DNA from: Falsibacillus pallidus
GTDB lineage: Bacteria > Bacillota > Bacilli > Bacillales > DSM-25281
Direction: 5' to 3'
Length of the DNA stretch: 64,000 nt
Assembly (NCBI RefSeq): GCF_003350505.1
Contig: NZ_QQAY01000004.1
Location: 186,001 to 250,000 of the forward strand
This document shows, piece after piece, positions 42,729-52,026 of the stretch. The notes beneath the pieces are model-generated. The model did no database searches. It saw nothing but the letters and a program-made list of their open reading frames with translations, and was not told the origin of the DNA. Both the position numbers and the translations under genes were made by a program. The stretch's first letter is position 1; every line of letters starts with the position of its first letter.

Positions 42729-44171
42729 GTGTCGACGGCTAAAAAAAGGAATAAAAAGAAATGGACCTATACATTAATCATTTTTGTTTGTGCAGTTTAT
42801 CTGGGTATGGTCTTTTACGAAAGTAAAAAGCCGCTGCCAAAAGGATTATCTTATGAAGGCAAGATACATCAAGTCGATAATGTAAACTTTTTATACGATC
42901 TTACTTATCAAAAAGATAAAAAAGAAATGCATGATCAAATGATTTTCCAAAAAATATTTGATCAAATTGACAAAGCAGATAAATTTATCGTAGTTGATAT
43001 GTTTTTATTTAATGATTTTTATGATAAAGGAATGTTTTTTCCTCCTATCAGTGATACATTGACTAAAAAGTTGATTGATAAAAAAGAAAAGAACCCTGAA
43101 ATGAGAATTGTGTTCATTACTGATCCTGTAAATACAGGTTATAGTTCATTTTTATCGAAACAATTGAAGGAATTGAAAGAAAACGGAATTGAAGTTGTCA
43201 TTACAGATTTAGAACCATTAAGGGATTCAAATCCTCTGTATTCTGCAATTTGGCGTATAGGACTCCAGTGGTTCGGCCAAAAAGGGGAAGGATGGATCAG
43301 GAATCCTTTAACGCCGAATGCTCCTAAGCTGACAGTCCGATCCTATTTGGAGTTAATGAACATAAAAGCCAATCATCGGAAGACACTTGCTACAGATAAA
43401 GGGGCTATCGTTTCTTCGGCCAACCCCCATGATGCCAGTGGATATCATTCTAATATAGCATTTGAGACCTCAGGGCCGATTATCGCAGATATTCTTAAAA
43501 CGGAACAATCCATCCTTGATTTTTCACATTCAAATGTAAAACTGCCTAAGTATGAAGGGTCAATGAATGAAAAAGGAAATATAAAGGTTCAACTGCTCAC
43601 GGAAAGTAAAATTGAATCTGGCATTGTAGACACGATAAAACATACTTCTAAAGGGGATTCCATCTGGATTGGCATGTTTTATATCGCGGATAGGGACATC
43701 GTGAATGCTTTAACGGATGCAGCGGGGCGTGGAGTAAAGATCAGGCTCATTTTGGATCCCAATACGAATGCTTTTGGCCATAAAAAAACAGGCCTTCCGA
43801 ACAACCCTGTTGTCTCTGAGCTTTTGGAAGAGGGAAAGGGTAACATCCAAATGAAATGGTATAACACGCATAAGGAACAATATCATACCAAATTGATTTA
43901 TGTGAGGGGACAGGATTCCTCCACAGTGATTGGCGGATCTGCCAACTATACAATGAGGAATCTGGATGATTTCAATCCTGAAACGGATTTAAAAGTGCAG
44001 GCAGGGAACCGGGAACAGGTTATTGTTGATGTGGATGATTATTTCCATCGTATTTGGAATAATGAAGAGGGAACATATTCAGTAGGATATAAGAAGCGCA
44101 AAATCGAATACACTGGTGTTGAGCGTGTCATTTATGCACTGCAAAAACTCCTGCATTTTACGACCTATTGA
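42729..44171 (+). CDS. Membrane-anchored phospholipase D family protein
   Basis: This 480-residue protein has an N-terminal membrane helix (about 13-30) after a basic stretch (KKRNKKKW) and two PLD-type halves. The first HKD-type motif is NHRKTLATDKGAIVSSANP (H-x-K-x4-D complete). The second is YHTKLIYVRGQDSS with GGSANYT, where the Asp position of HxKx4D is Arg, though a later Asp may serve. It could be a cardiolipin synthase-like phosphatidyltransferase or a phosphodiesterase. The start is GTG with AAAAGGGGG some distance upstream. Confidence 0.82.
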   Translation: MSTAKKRNKKKWTYTLIIFVCAVYLGMVFYESKKPLPKGLSYEGKIHQVDNVNFLYDLTYQKDKKEMHDQMIFQKIFDQIDKADKFIVVDMFLFNDFYDKGMFFPPISDTLTKKLIDKKEKNPEMRIVFITDPVNTGYSSFLSKQLKELKENGIEVVITDLEPLRDSNPLYSAIWRIGLQWFGQKGEGWIRNPLTPNAPKLTVRSYLELMNIKANHRKTLATDKGAIVSSANPHDASGYHSNIAFETSGPIIADILKTEQSILDFSHSNVKLPKYEGSMNEKGNIKVQLLTESKIESGIVDTIKHTSKGDSIWIGMFYIADRDIVNALTDAAGRGVKIRLILDPNTNAFGHKKTGLPNNPVVSELLEEGKGNIQMKWYNTHKEQYHTKLIYVRGQDSSTVIGGSANYTMRNLDDFNPETDLKVQAGNREQVIVDVDDYFHRIWNNEEGTYSVGYKKRKIEYTGVERVIYALQKLLHFTTY

Positions 44172-44245
44172 GTGCTGGACTTGATTTGTTGCAAAAATGC
44201 ATTCAAAAGGTAAACTAGAAGTAGAACCATACAGGAGTGATAGAA

Positions 44246-44578
44246 ATGTCGACAAGCTGGAAAGTCATTTTGACGAAGGGAGAGAATGAACCATGGTGGT
44301 TCTTTGAAGGCTGGGAAAAGGATATCGTTACCGAGTACTCCTTCGAAGAAAAACATGACGCCCTAGTATTTTTTCTTGAAAAGCTAAAAACATTGCACAA
44401 TGAATATCCTCATCATAGACAGAAAAATGATTCAATGGCAGCATTCTGGAACGAAGAAGAAAAGGAATTTTGCGAAGCATGTGATGATGATTTACAGACG
44501 TATCATGGACTGCTATTGATGTTAGATCAAAAACCATATGTACCAACGGATGAGGAGAAAGCGTTCTTTAGAGTCTAA
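44246..44578 (+). CDS. DUF1033 family protein
   Basis: This 110-residue acidic protein has the DUF1033 signature TKGENEPWWFFEGWEKDIV followed by EEKHDALVFFLEKL. The C-terminal half carries a Cys pair (FCEACDDDL). The function is unknown. ATG 44246 follows CAGGAG by eight bases. Confidence 0.8.
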   Translation: MSTSWKVILTKGENEPWWFFEGWEKDIVTEYSFEEKHDALVFFLEKLKTLHNEYPHHRQKNDSMAAFWNEEEKEFCEACDDDLQTYHGLLLMLDQKPYVPTDEEKAFFRV

Positions 44579-44597
44579 ATGACAAGAGGGGGATGGG

Positions 44598-45602
44598 ATG
44601 AAGATTTTAATAATTGGGGGAACAAAGTTTGCCGGACGTGCGATTGTGGAGGAAGCTGTAAAAAAAGGGTTTGATGTGACGTTGTTCAACAGAGGAAAAA
44701 CAAATGACGCCATTTTCCCCGATTTGCCCCTTATTAAAGGTGATCGGCAAAACAAAGAGGATTTAGCGAAGCTATGTAGTCAAAAATGGGACGCCGTCAT
44801 TGATACATGCGGCTATCAGCCAAAAGATGCTGCCCTCTCATCAGCTATGTTGAAGGAATTCTGCAGCGTATATGTATTTATTTCGACTATTTCAGTCTAT
44901 AAGAAAGCATTCCAGGAAGAAGGAATCGATGAGAAGTCAGAGCTTAATGAATTATCCTCTAAGGAAAATGAGCAGCTGCAGAAAAACGGTTCCTTGCCGG
45001 CAGATCAATATTATGGAGCTTTAAAAGCTTTATGTGAACTTGCAGTGACGAATGAACTTCCTTCAAACTCCCTTATTATTCGGCCGGGTCTTATTGTTGG
45101 TCCTCATGATCCTACCGATCGTTTTACCTATTGGATGGAAAGGGTGATGAAAGGGGGAGAAATGATTGCCCCTGACAACAAGGATTGTCAAATACAGTTC
45201 ATTGATGTCCGTGATTTAGCTCAATGGATTTTGACCCTCATTGAAATGGATGAGAGGGGAATATGGAATGCTGTGGGACCGACAGAACCATTAACATTAA
45301 ACCATTTTCTAAATGAATGCCGGATGTATTTGAATAAAGAAACGGAAATCACTTGGGCTCAAGAAGAATTTCTGCTGAAGAATGAAGTGCAGCCTTGGAT
45401 TGAATTGCCTTTATGGATCCCGCATATTAAGGATTTTGGAACAGAGATCACAAAGGCTAAAAATGCAGGACTCAAAACGAGGCAATTAAAAGAAACAATA
45501 TTAGACACCGCTGAATGGGCAAGCAAAAGGGAGCATTCAGGAAGAAATGCCGGCTTAGCGGCAGATAAAGAAGATGCTTTATTGAAAGCTTTAAATAAAT
45601 AA
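44598..45602 (+). CDS. NAD-dependent epimerase/dehydratase family protein (extended SDR)
   Basis: This 334-residue protein has the Rossmann motif IIGGTKFAGRAIVEEA and NRGKT after strand two. DTCGYQP replaces a classic NNAG, the region FISTISVYK precedes the catalytic part, and DQYYGALKALCE supplies the Tyr-x3-Lys. IRPGLIVGPHDPTDRF is typical of sugar-nucleotide-type SDRs. The substrate is not evident. It begins 19 bp after the DUF1033 gene and may be cotranscribed. Confidence 0.88.
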   Translation: MKILIIGGTKFAGRAIVEEAVKKGFDVTLFNRGKTNDAIFPDLPLIKGDRQNKEDLAKLCSQKWDAVIDTCGYQPKDAALSSAMLKEFCSVYVFISTISVYKKAFQEEGIDEKSELNELSSKENEQLQKNGSLPADQYYGALKALCELAVTNELPSNSLIIRPGLIVGPHDPTDRFTYWMERVMKGGEMIAPDNKDCQIQFIDVRDLAQWILTLIEMDERGIWNAVGPTEPLTLNHFLNECRMYLNKETEITWAQEEFLLKNEVQPWIELPLWIPHIKDFGTEITKAKNAGLKTRQLKETILDTAEWASKREHSGRNAGLAADKEDALLKALNK

Positions 45603-45617
45603 TTCAACAATAAAAAA

Positions 45618-45667
45618 CTGCCGAGAAATCTCGACAGCAAGTGCGGCTTATATTTAGCCGTTTTTTT
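45618..45667. terminator. Back-to-back terminators
   Basis: CGGCT (45644-45648) with AGCCG (45656-45660) and a T7 run ends the plus-strand epimerase gene. CTGCCGAGA (45618-45626) with TCTCGACAG (45629-45637) and a T-run on the minus strand ends ykuS. Confidence 0.7.
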
Positions 45668-45914
45668 ATTGTATAAATTTACTTTCAATTTCCTGGCATA
45701 CTTGATCAGCTGACATTCCATGTGCATTAATGACAGAACCTGCCGTAACAACGTTTTGTATTCCCATGACGTTGTTATCTTGTCCCGTCACCACGCAGCA
45801 GTCACAGTTCGCTGCATCATTTTCATTTTTTAGTTCAACCACCTCGTAGCCTTTTGCGCGAAGCACTTCAGATACGTTAGAAAGAGATTGTTCTACACCA
45901 ACTCGTTTTGACAT
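45666..45914 (-). CDS. ykuS: UPF0180 family protein YkuS
   Basis: This 82-residue protein matches Yku[43 protein letters not shown] and [15 protein letters not shown] 45914 is preceded by GAGGAGGTG; the frame upstream is noncoding. The function is unknown. Confidence 0.88.
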   Translation of the reverse strand: MSKRVGVEQSLSNVSEVLRAKGYEVVELKNENDAANCDCCVVTGQDNNVMGIQNVVTAGSVINAHGMSADQVCQEIESKFIQ

Positions 45915-46053
45915 TACCACACACCTCCTCAAATATAACTTTATTTTCACCATAAATGGTTTTATTATGCGGTAATCACAAAGTTTCAGTTGATATTAGC
46001 AAGTGAAAGTTAGGCCGAATTGACCATTTTGATAGGAATTTATATAAGAACAT

Positions 46054-46081
46054 TTGTTCGTGTGGAAAAGTATGCTAAAAT
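46054..46081 (+). promoter_or_regulatory. Promoter of the holin-like toxin gene
   Basis: TTGTTC (46054-46059) and TAAAAT (46076-46081) are spaced 16 bp, with TG one base before the -10 (extended -10 TGCTAAAAT). Confidence 0.55.
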
Positions 46082-46147
46082 GAGGTTGTACAGTTCATAA
46101 AGGTGGGTGGGCAGCGGCTGCTTTCCGAAAGGAGGTGGTCGCAAGAG

Positions 46148-46237
46148 ATGATTCCTGTTGCTGATACAATGCAGCTTATGATAGCGTTCGGATCTTTAAT
46201 CATAGCCATCATCGCCATTGCACAAAAAAAGAAGTAA
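46148..46237 (+). CDS. Putative type I holin-like toxin (BsrE-like)
   Basis: This is a 29-residue hydrophobic peptide: MIPVADTMQLMIAFGSLIIA followed by IIAIAQKKK. It matches the plan of holin-like type I toxins such as BsrE: a short polar start, a single membrane helix beginning with LM-x-FGS-type residues, and a lysine-rich end. AAAGGAGGTGG lies about ten bases upstream. The gene has its own promoter and a terminator, and a convergent antisense transcript is predicted. Such peptides depolarise or disturb the membrane when unrepressed. Confidence 0.75.
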   Translation: MIPVADTMQLMIAFGSLIIAIIAIAQKKK

Positions 46238-46365
46238 CCCACCCCGTGCAAGTTGGATAGAGGGTGAGTTACTTTTTCGTGGTTAAAGGCTGCTGCACTG
46301 CTTGCAGGAAAAACTGTACCTAGAGTTCTGGTTGCCGCCAGGACTCTTGAAACTTATGCTCCATT
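46222..46365 (-). ncRNA. Candidate antisense antitoxin RNA
   Basis: From the predicted start (downstream of the minus-strand TATAAT at 46377-46372) the RNA runs about 145 nt and ends at the shared hairpin, so it overlaps the 3' end of the toxin message. It contains an AGAGTCCTGG/CCAGAACTCT-type hairpin. The arrangement equals that of bsrE/SR5 and bsrG/SR4 in B. subtilis. No expression evidence is available. Confidence 0.5.
46232..46282. terminator. Shared bidirectional terminator of toxin and antitoxin
   Basis: AAGTAACCCACCC (46232-46244) pairs with AGGGTGAGTTACTT around 46264-46277. T-runs lie on both strands (TTTTTC on plus; TTCTTTTTTTG on minus). Confidence 0.65.
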
Positions 46366-46371
46366 ATTAGC

Positions 46372-46400
46372 ATTATAACGGTTTTTTTTCTGTTCGTAAA
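46372..46400 (-). promoter_or_regulatory. Promoter of the antisense RNA
   Basis: On the minus strand TTTACG and TATAAT are separated by 17 bp. Confidence 0.45.
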
Positions 46401-46425
46401 GAAAAGGGGAAGGAATTTACATCAG

Positions 46426-47583
46426 TTAATCGATGACACCAGTTCGTTGGATAGAAGTTTCTACCGTAACATTGATTTTTGAATTTTTATAGATATCTAT
46501 CCATTGCTGTTTGGTTAAAGGCTTATTCCTATGATGAGCCATGTAATAATTCCCGAAGCCGATTGGATCGGTATTTTTTTCTTTCAGCATGGCAGTCAAT
46601 TCATTCATTTTATTTTCCATCTTTTTGGATATTTCGCTTTCTAATTTTTTGACAACCGCAGGGTTTCCCAAGTCCATGGTTTCAGAGACTTCAAGCACAC
46701 GCAAGTTTGTCTTGACGTGTATGGAGAAAGCTGGCCTTCCTGCTTCTTCCTTCATTGTGATTTTCTCATGTGCGTGAATGTTGTCCAGAGTAAGATGTAC
46801 ATCTTCTTTTTTTTCTTTGTAAACTGGATTTTCTGTCTGATTCTCAGTAAAAAAGGCTTTAAATCTTTCACGGGGGAGATCAATCTCTGTCAGTCCCCTT
46901 GTGTATTTATCCATTAACATCCTTAGATAGAAAATATCATCCTGAGGCAAGGGGGCAAGATAATGGTCATCATTAAACAACGCAAGCCCACTGATGACTA
47001 TATGGCCATTTTCAATCGTCAATAGAGGAAGGACGGGATCTTTCCCGATATCATAAAATGTGCGCAGGTATTCTTGCAAAGTGGGGTTTGGAATCAGCTC
47101 TCTGTCGATATTTTGGCGAATCATGTTATATAAATATGTCCCGATATTATCAGTTTGGTATAGGTCCTGGTGGTTGAGGATTTCCTTTGCAGTAGGACTT
47201 GCCACTGCGAGGTAGACCATATTGCCGATAGAGGCATCCCTTGTTAATGTATCGACATACTGGCTCAATCCTTCTGATGCGATTTCATCTCCATAGATAG
47301 CCACACGCAGCTGTCCCGAAGCAATTTTCTTGCTTGTTTCATAATTGATTTTTCTTTTTACCCCTTTACTGGTAATGGAGCTTGCAGAAAATATATTTGA
47401 AAGGCTCTGTTTTTCAGGACTGAATTGAAGTACAGCAATTGTTCCTTCCACTTCCTCTGGCTCCTCTTTGTTCTTATCATATCCAATGGCAGTTACCAAT
47501 CCAAGGTTTTCAAGGCTTTTTTGCTCTACACATCCAGAGATGAAAAGTGATAGTGTGAGGATGAACAGCATCAGGAGCTTCAT
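46426..47583 (-). CDS. GerA-type germinant receptor subunit C (Ger(x)C lipoprotein)
   Basis: This 385-residue lipoprotein has a signal peptide with lipobox LFISGC (Cys about 18) and the Ger(x)C pattern LGLVTAIGYDKNKEE, then a C-terminal segment (about 215-380) containing PIGFGNYY. It is the outer-facing lipoprotein of the receptor in the spore inner membrane. ATG 47583 has AAGGAG eight bases upstream; GTG 47592 overlaps that SD. It is the last gene of the A-B-C operon. Confidence 0.92.
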   Translation of the reverse strand: MKLLMLFILTLSLFISGCVEQKSLENLGLVTAIGYDKNKEEPEEVEGTIAVLQFSPEKQSLSNIFSASSITSKGVKRKINYETSKKIASGQLRVAIYGDEIASEGLSQYVDTLTRDASIGNMVYLAVASPTAKEILNHQDLYQTDNIGTYLYNMIRQNIDRELIPNPTLQEYLRTFYDIGKDPVLPLLTIENGHIVISGLALFNDDHYLAPLPQDDIFYLRMLMDKYTRGLTEIDLPRERFKAFFTENQTENPVYKEKKEDVHLTLDNIHAHEKITMKEEAGRPAFSIHVKTNLRVLEVSETMDLGNPAVVKKLESEISKKMENKMNELTAMLKEKNTDPIGFGNYYMAHHRNKPLTKQQWIDIYKNSKINVTVETSIQRTGVID

Positions 47584-47584
47584 C

Positions 47585-48700
47585 TTAAGCACTCCTTTTT
47601 TTCTTCCAAATCGTTTTAAGCTTTACCATAGTATAAAGCAGGAAAGGGTATACGAAGAATAATGCAAATCCTGCGTATCCTACATAATCCGAAGCAAGAT
47701 TGTTAAATATCCTCTCTTTTAAAAACAGCGTACCAAGCCACGCAATCAAGAGTGCTATATACAAACTTTTCCGTCCTGTGATGCCAAATACATTCTTGAT
47801 CCCCCTTGATGCTGACCATAAATATAAACAAATGTTAGGAAGGATAATCAGCATCCAGAATGAGACTGCGATAAATTCAAAACGTTCCAAGTTTGGAATC
47901 CTTACGATTTTAAACATAGATAATACAGGCCAAATCGTCCTTTTTAAACCAGTGGCTGAAAAGAAACCGATTGATACAAATGTGACCAAGGCAAACAAAA
48001 GTGTAGAATAAAGATTTCCGATCATGGAATAGCGAAAAACCTTTTCTTTATTTTGTACAAATGGATACACAAACATAAGCATTTCATACCCAACGATTGA
48101 AAGGCTGGTTTTAAATGTTCCCATCAGAATCTGTTTAAAACTATGGTTCCAAATCGGTAAAAGATGAGAATAATCCATATATTGCAGGGGCACTGCAATG
48201 ATAAAAGTGATCCAAATGGATAATATCAGGGATAGCAGGCATATTCCCACGACTACTCTTATTCCTCCGCTGACTGCATAAAATGCAAGAAAGCTGAGCA
48301 TCAAGGTAAATATCCAGGTTGGAAGAGTAGGGAAAATCCACTCCTGAACCATTTCCGTATAATCCTTCATAATAATGAAGTAGCCTGATAACAAATAAAT
48401 GGAAATAACAGAGTTAGCCAATTTCCCACCCCATTTTCCATATAGATACTCATGGATGGAATAGAGATCCGCACTTTCAAACTGCTTCAATGTTTTATCC
48501 ATAATAAACAACACCATCGTGACGACTGCACCAGTGATCAATACTGATATCCAGGCATCATTTTCCGATTGAAGGAAAACAACTCTTGGCAAACCGGCAA
48601 TCCCGACGCCTGTCTGTGCTGTATGGACAATAAACATGAGTAAATAGGCGTTGAATAAAAGCTTTCGGGGTGGATTAATGTTCGGATTCACTTGCAACAT
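47585..48700 (-). CDS. GerA-type germinant receptor subunit B (spore germination permease)
   Basis: This 371-residue membrane protein has about 10 helices and the APC-superfamily fold of GerAB, which binds the germinant. Recognisable stretches are MFIVHTAQTGVGIAGLPRVV in TM1, DYTEMVQEWIFPTLPTWIF and KTSLSIVGYEMLMFVYPF. It starts three bases after the subunit A stop and overlaps subunit C. The ligand cannot be read from sequence. Confidence 0.93.
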   Translation of the reverse strand: MLQVNPNINPPRKLLFNAYLLMFIVHTAQTGVGIAGLPRVVFLQSENDAWISVLITGAVVTMVLFIMDKTLKQFESADLYSIHEYLYGKWGGKLANSVISIYLLSGYFIIMKDYTEMVQEWIFPTLPTWIFTLMLSFLAFYAVSGGIRVVVGICLLSLILSIWITFIIAVPLQYMDYSHLLPIWNHSFKQILMGTFKTSLSIVGYEMLMFVYPFVQNKEKVFRYSMIGNLYSTLLFALVTFVSIGFFSATGLKRTIWPVLSMFKIVRIPNLERFEFIAVSFWMLIILPNICLYLWSASRGIKNVFGITGRKSLYIALLIAWLGTLFLKERIFNNLASDYVGYAGFALFFVYPFLLYTMVKLKTIWKKKRSA

Positions 48701-48703
48701 TCC

Positions 48704-50221
48704 TTATTCATCCAAGTCGTTTTTCTTCCTGCCATCCGATTTGAAAAAACGAATGTGGTCTTTAGGCATATTGGATTCCGGGCGGTTTCTGTAAAAAGAG
48801 ATAGGAGCCCTTATCAAACTGTACTTTAAGTCATTCAATCTTAATGGGAAAAGAGGGGTTAAATACGGTCTTCCCATTGATGTCTGCCTTAACAAATGAA
48901 TCAGAATAAGACAGAATGCAAACATGATGCCGATGCCGCCATAAAGCCCTGCCGCAAAAATGATTGGAAAGCGCAGGATCCTTAAAGTTGACCCCATCAG
49001 ATAGCTGGGAGTTGTAAACGATCCTAATGCACTGATGGCAATGATGATGATCAAGATATTACTCGTAAAGCCAGCCTGAACTGCTGCCTGCCCGATGACG
49101 ATACCACCGACGATACCCATTGTCTGTCCGACTTTAGTCGGCAGCCTCGCACCTGCCTCTCTAAGCAATTCAATAATGAATTCAAGAAGCAAGGCTTCAA
49201 AAACCGGCGGAAAAGGGACGTTTGATCTTGATTCTCCAAGTGAAGTCAGTAAGGCGGAAGGAATGACTTCATAATGATAGGTTAAAACCGCAACATAGGC
49301 AGGTGTCAGCAAAATAGAGAGCAGGATGGATATAAAACGGAGTATACGTAAAAACGTTCCAATATTCCATCTGACATAAACATCCTCTGTTGTTTCAAAA
49401 AAACTATAAAATGAGGTAGGGCCGATTAAGGAAATAGGGCTTCTGTCTACCAATACACCTACTTTTCCGTATAATAGACTCATACAAAACCTGTCTGGGA
49501 GCTCTGTTGACATCAGCTGTGGAAAAAGAGTGATTGAATTGTCCTCTATCAGCTGGGCTAAAACAGAAGCATCGATAATACTATCAATGTCCAAATCCGT
49601 AATTCTTTGGCGGAAGGTAGAGACATTTTCCTCATCGGCCACATCTGAAATGTATACTAAACTTACCTTTCGCTTTAAACGATTTCCCACCATGATTTCT
49701 TCCACAGCCAGTTTTTCATCTGAAAGATAGTTCCTCACAATATTCACATTCGTTGCTATGGATTCTGTGAAGGAAATCTTCGGTCCATAAACCAATGATT
49801 CTGTTTCAGCTTTTTCAAGCCCTCTTGATTCTTTTTTTCCTATATCTGCAAGAATCCCGCAGTCTTCACCTTCAATAAAAATATACAGGTACCCATTGAT
49901 AATACCCTGAGAAATTTCCTCTAATTGATTGGTGAGGAGGAGCTTACCGATATTTAATGATTGATAAATATTTTTAACAGAAAGGGCTTCATTATATAAA
50001 AGATTTAAAGGTTTAATGATATCCTCGCTCAGAGCATCTTCTTTTATGCTATTCTCCAAATAGACAAGGAGGATAGTTTTTTCATGATGAAAAATATCCC
50101 GAAACAGAAGGTCTGAGCTATTTGAGAGGGCAGACTGAATGTCAGCTTTAAATTCTTCCTTCGTTAAACGATGTGCTTTTTTTCTATTTTTCTCGGCTTT
50201 TTTAAAAGATTCTTTGAACAT
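48704..50221 (-). CDS. GerA-type germinant receptor subunit A
   Basis: This 505-residue protein has a large hydrophilic N-terminal half (to about 290) and several C-terminal helices. Family motifs are MVGNRLKRKVSLVYISDVAD, LLYGKVGVLVDRSPISLIGP, TSLGESRSNVPFPPVFEALL and REAGARLPTKVGQTMGIVGG. ATG 50221 follows GGGTGAT; a TTG-started extension to 50272 lacks an SD. It is the first gene of the receptor operon, normally made in the forespore under SigG. No clear SigG promoter was found. Confidence 0.94.
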   Translation of the reverse strand: MFKESFKKAEKNRKKAHRLTKEEFKADIQSALSNSSDLLFRDIFHHEKTILLVYLENSIKEDALSEDIIKPLNLLYNEALSVKNIYQSLNIGKLLLTNQLEEISQGIINGYLYIFIEGEDCGILADIGKKESRGLEKAETESLVYGPKISFTESIATNVNIVRNYLSDEKLAVEEIMVGNRLKRKVSLVYISDVADEENVSTFRQRITDLDIDSIIDASVLAQLIEDNSITLFPQLMSTELPDRFCMSLLYGKVGVLVDRSPISLIGPTSFYSFFETTEDVYVRWNIGTFLRILRFISILLSILLTPAYVAVLTYHYEVIPSALLTSLGESRSNVPFPPVFEALLLEFIIELLREAGARLPTKVGQTMGIVGGIVIGQAAVQAGFTSNILIIIIAISALGSFTTPSYLMGSTLRILRFPIIFAAGLYGGIGIMFAFCLILIHLLRQTSMGRPYLTPLFPLRLNDLKYSLIRAPISFYRNRPESNMPKDHIRFFKSDGRKKNDLDE

Positions 50222-50312
50222 GTTTTCATCACCCGATTCCCTGTAATGAAAGTTTGTCCCATATAAAGGCAAACATGCAGAAATTGTTCATTGATATCTC
50301 TCCATGAAAAAA

Positions 50313-50331
50313 AGCCTGCTTTGAACAGGCT
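50313..50331 (-). terminator. Intrinsic terminator of the HD-GYP gene
   Basis: AGCCTG (50313-50318) pairs with CAGGCT (50326-50331). On the minus strand it is followed by TTTTTTT. It overlaps the gene's stop. Confidence 0.7.
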
Positions 50332-51853
50332 ATGAGAAAGAGTACGAATATTTTAATGTTGAAGTGTATTGTATGTCTGTTTCCTTTATGAGAGAAAGGA
50401 AAATCTCTATCAATGCTGGGTCCCATTGAGTTCCACTTCCTTCAGACAGGATGGAAATTGCTTTTTCAAATGGCATCCCTTTACGGTAAGGACGATCAGA
50501 TGTCATGGCATCAAAGGCGTCAGCAATCGCAATGATCCTGCCGAATAAAGGTATGTCCTGCCCTGAAAGCCCTGATGGATATCCTTTCCCGTCATATCTT
50601 TCATGATGATGCTTAATACCTGGCAAAAGGTGCTTCATTTCTAATGAGAGCTCCGGCTGATCTACAATCCTTGCCCCGATCGTGGGGTGCTGCTTGATTT
50701 GATTGAATTCTTCATCTGTTAATCGATTTTCCTTCAATAGAACGGCATCACGGACACCGATTTTTCCAATATCGTGGAGAAGCGCTGACTTTCTCAACAG
50801 CTGCAATTCCAGTTCTGATAAACCTGCAGCTTTCCCTATTTTGCACGAATATTCAGCGACTCTTATGGAATGGCCAGCCGTATAAGGGTCCCTGGCATCA
50901 AGTGCTTCCGCAATGACTGTATAGAAGCTGTCCAGTAATTCTTCATTACGTTTATCCCTGATTTTTATGGAATGGAGCATATGATTGAAACCATTTACTA
51001 TGTCACTGAATTCATCGGTATGGGGATTATCAAGATCTAGAAAAAACCCCTTTTGAACATTTTGGAAACCATCCTGAAGTTCAGCAAGTGGTTTTTGAAT
51101 GCTTTTATAAAGCAATATGGCTGCAGTAATACTAAATATGGTGATTACTGTAATGATAAGGGCAGCCCAACTGAGAAACCCCTTAGCAAATTCCAGTGAA
51201 GTTTCAATGAAGCGCACCTGTGTGGCTACTGAAAACAAGAGAATAGGGAATACCGATATAAAAACTGCACCGGCAAGAAGCTTCCTTTTAATACTGAAAA
51301 TGTTCTTTTCACGATTAATAGACATGAACTGCGGGCCTAACTTGTGCTGTAAATCTAAAATGATAGGCTTTGTTGTTTTTTCGGTAAGAAAATACTCGAT
51401 CATCGCGTGCAGACAAGCAATGATAAATGCACCTAATGCTGCAAGAGCGATAAAAGAGTATGGAATAGAGAGCCATTTCATTTTAATGAAAAACAAACTC
51501 ATTGAAACAGAAGGGATGGCAAGTCCTAAAAAATGAGGCAAAAGAATCCTTTTTACTGTCAAATAAGGAAAATGAAGAATCGTTTCATAAGCTTCCTTTA
51601 ACATCATTCTTGATCGTTCATTCTGCTGATAGTACAAGGTTAACGGCCTTAAATGCAGACGATAGACTAGGATTTCACATATAAACATAACGATGATGGA
51701 AGAAACCAAAATGGTCCATATCAATTCGACTTCATGAGGAGTTAAGTCAAGGGTTTGAAAAATAAAAATGCTCCCAACCCCAATTACAGCTGAAAACGAA
51801 CCGATGAAATAATTAAATATCATTTTTCTTTTGAATTGACCGTAAATTTTCAA
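50330..51853 (-). CDS. Membrane HD-GYP phosphodiesterase with HAMP domain
   Basis: This 507-residue protein has about six N-terminal membrane helices, a HAMP segment (about 260-310) and a C-terminal HD-GYP domain. It shows LLHDIGKIG and HHERYDGKGYP with IIAIADAFDAMTSDRPYR, so the metal-binding HD and the GYP motif are complete. It should hydrolyse c-di-GMP (or a related dinucleotide). TTG 51853 is preferred because AAGGAG lies nine bases upstream; the frame continues to 51913 without an SD. The input signal is unknown. Confidence 0.88.
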   Translation of the reverse strand: MKIYGQFKRKMIFNYFIGSFSAVIGVGSIFIFQTLDLTPHEVELIWTILVSSIIVMFICEILVYRLHLRPLTLYYQQNERSRMMLKEAYETILHFPYLTVKRILLPHFLGLAIPSVSMSLFFIKMKWLSIPYSFIALAALGAFIIACLHAMIEYFLTEKTTKPIILDLQHKLGPQFMSINREKNIFSIKRKLLAGAVFISVFPILLFSVATQVRFIETSLEFAKGFLSWAALIITVITIFSITAAILLYKSIQKPLAELQDGFQNVQKGFFLDLDNPHTDEFSDIVNGFNHMLHSIKIRDKRNEELLDSFYTVIAEALDARDPYTAGHSIRVAEYSCKIGKAAGLSELELQLLRKSALLHDIGKIGVRDAVLLKENRLTDEEFNQIKQHPTIGARIVDQPELSLEMKHLLPGIKHHHERYDGKGYPSGLSGQDIPLFGRIIAIADAFDAMTSDRPYRKGMPFEKAISILSEGSGTQWDPALIEIFLSLIKETDIQYTSTLKYSYSFS

Positions 51854-51958
51854 AGGGAATATACTCCTTGTATGGAAATTAATATCTTTATTATATAAAA
51901 ATTCAAGAAACAATTATAGTGCTTATCAACCCTCAAATCCAATAGGAATTGGATGAGT

Positions 51959-51986
51959 TTGACTTTCATATTAAAAGTTGTATAAT
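51959..51986 (+). promoter_or_regulatory. SigA promoter of the cold-shock gene
   Basis: TTGACT (51959-51964) and TATAAT (51981-51986) have a 16-bp spacer. The resulting 5' leader would be about 143 nt, typical for csp genes. Confidence 0.7.
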
Positions 51987-52026
51987 TATTATAAATGGAT
52001 AAATACTTTCAATTTTGAAGCAGGCC

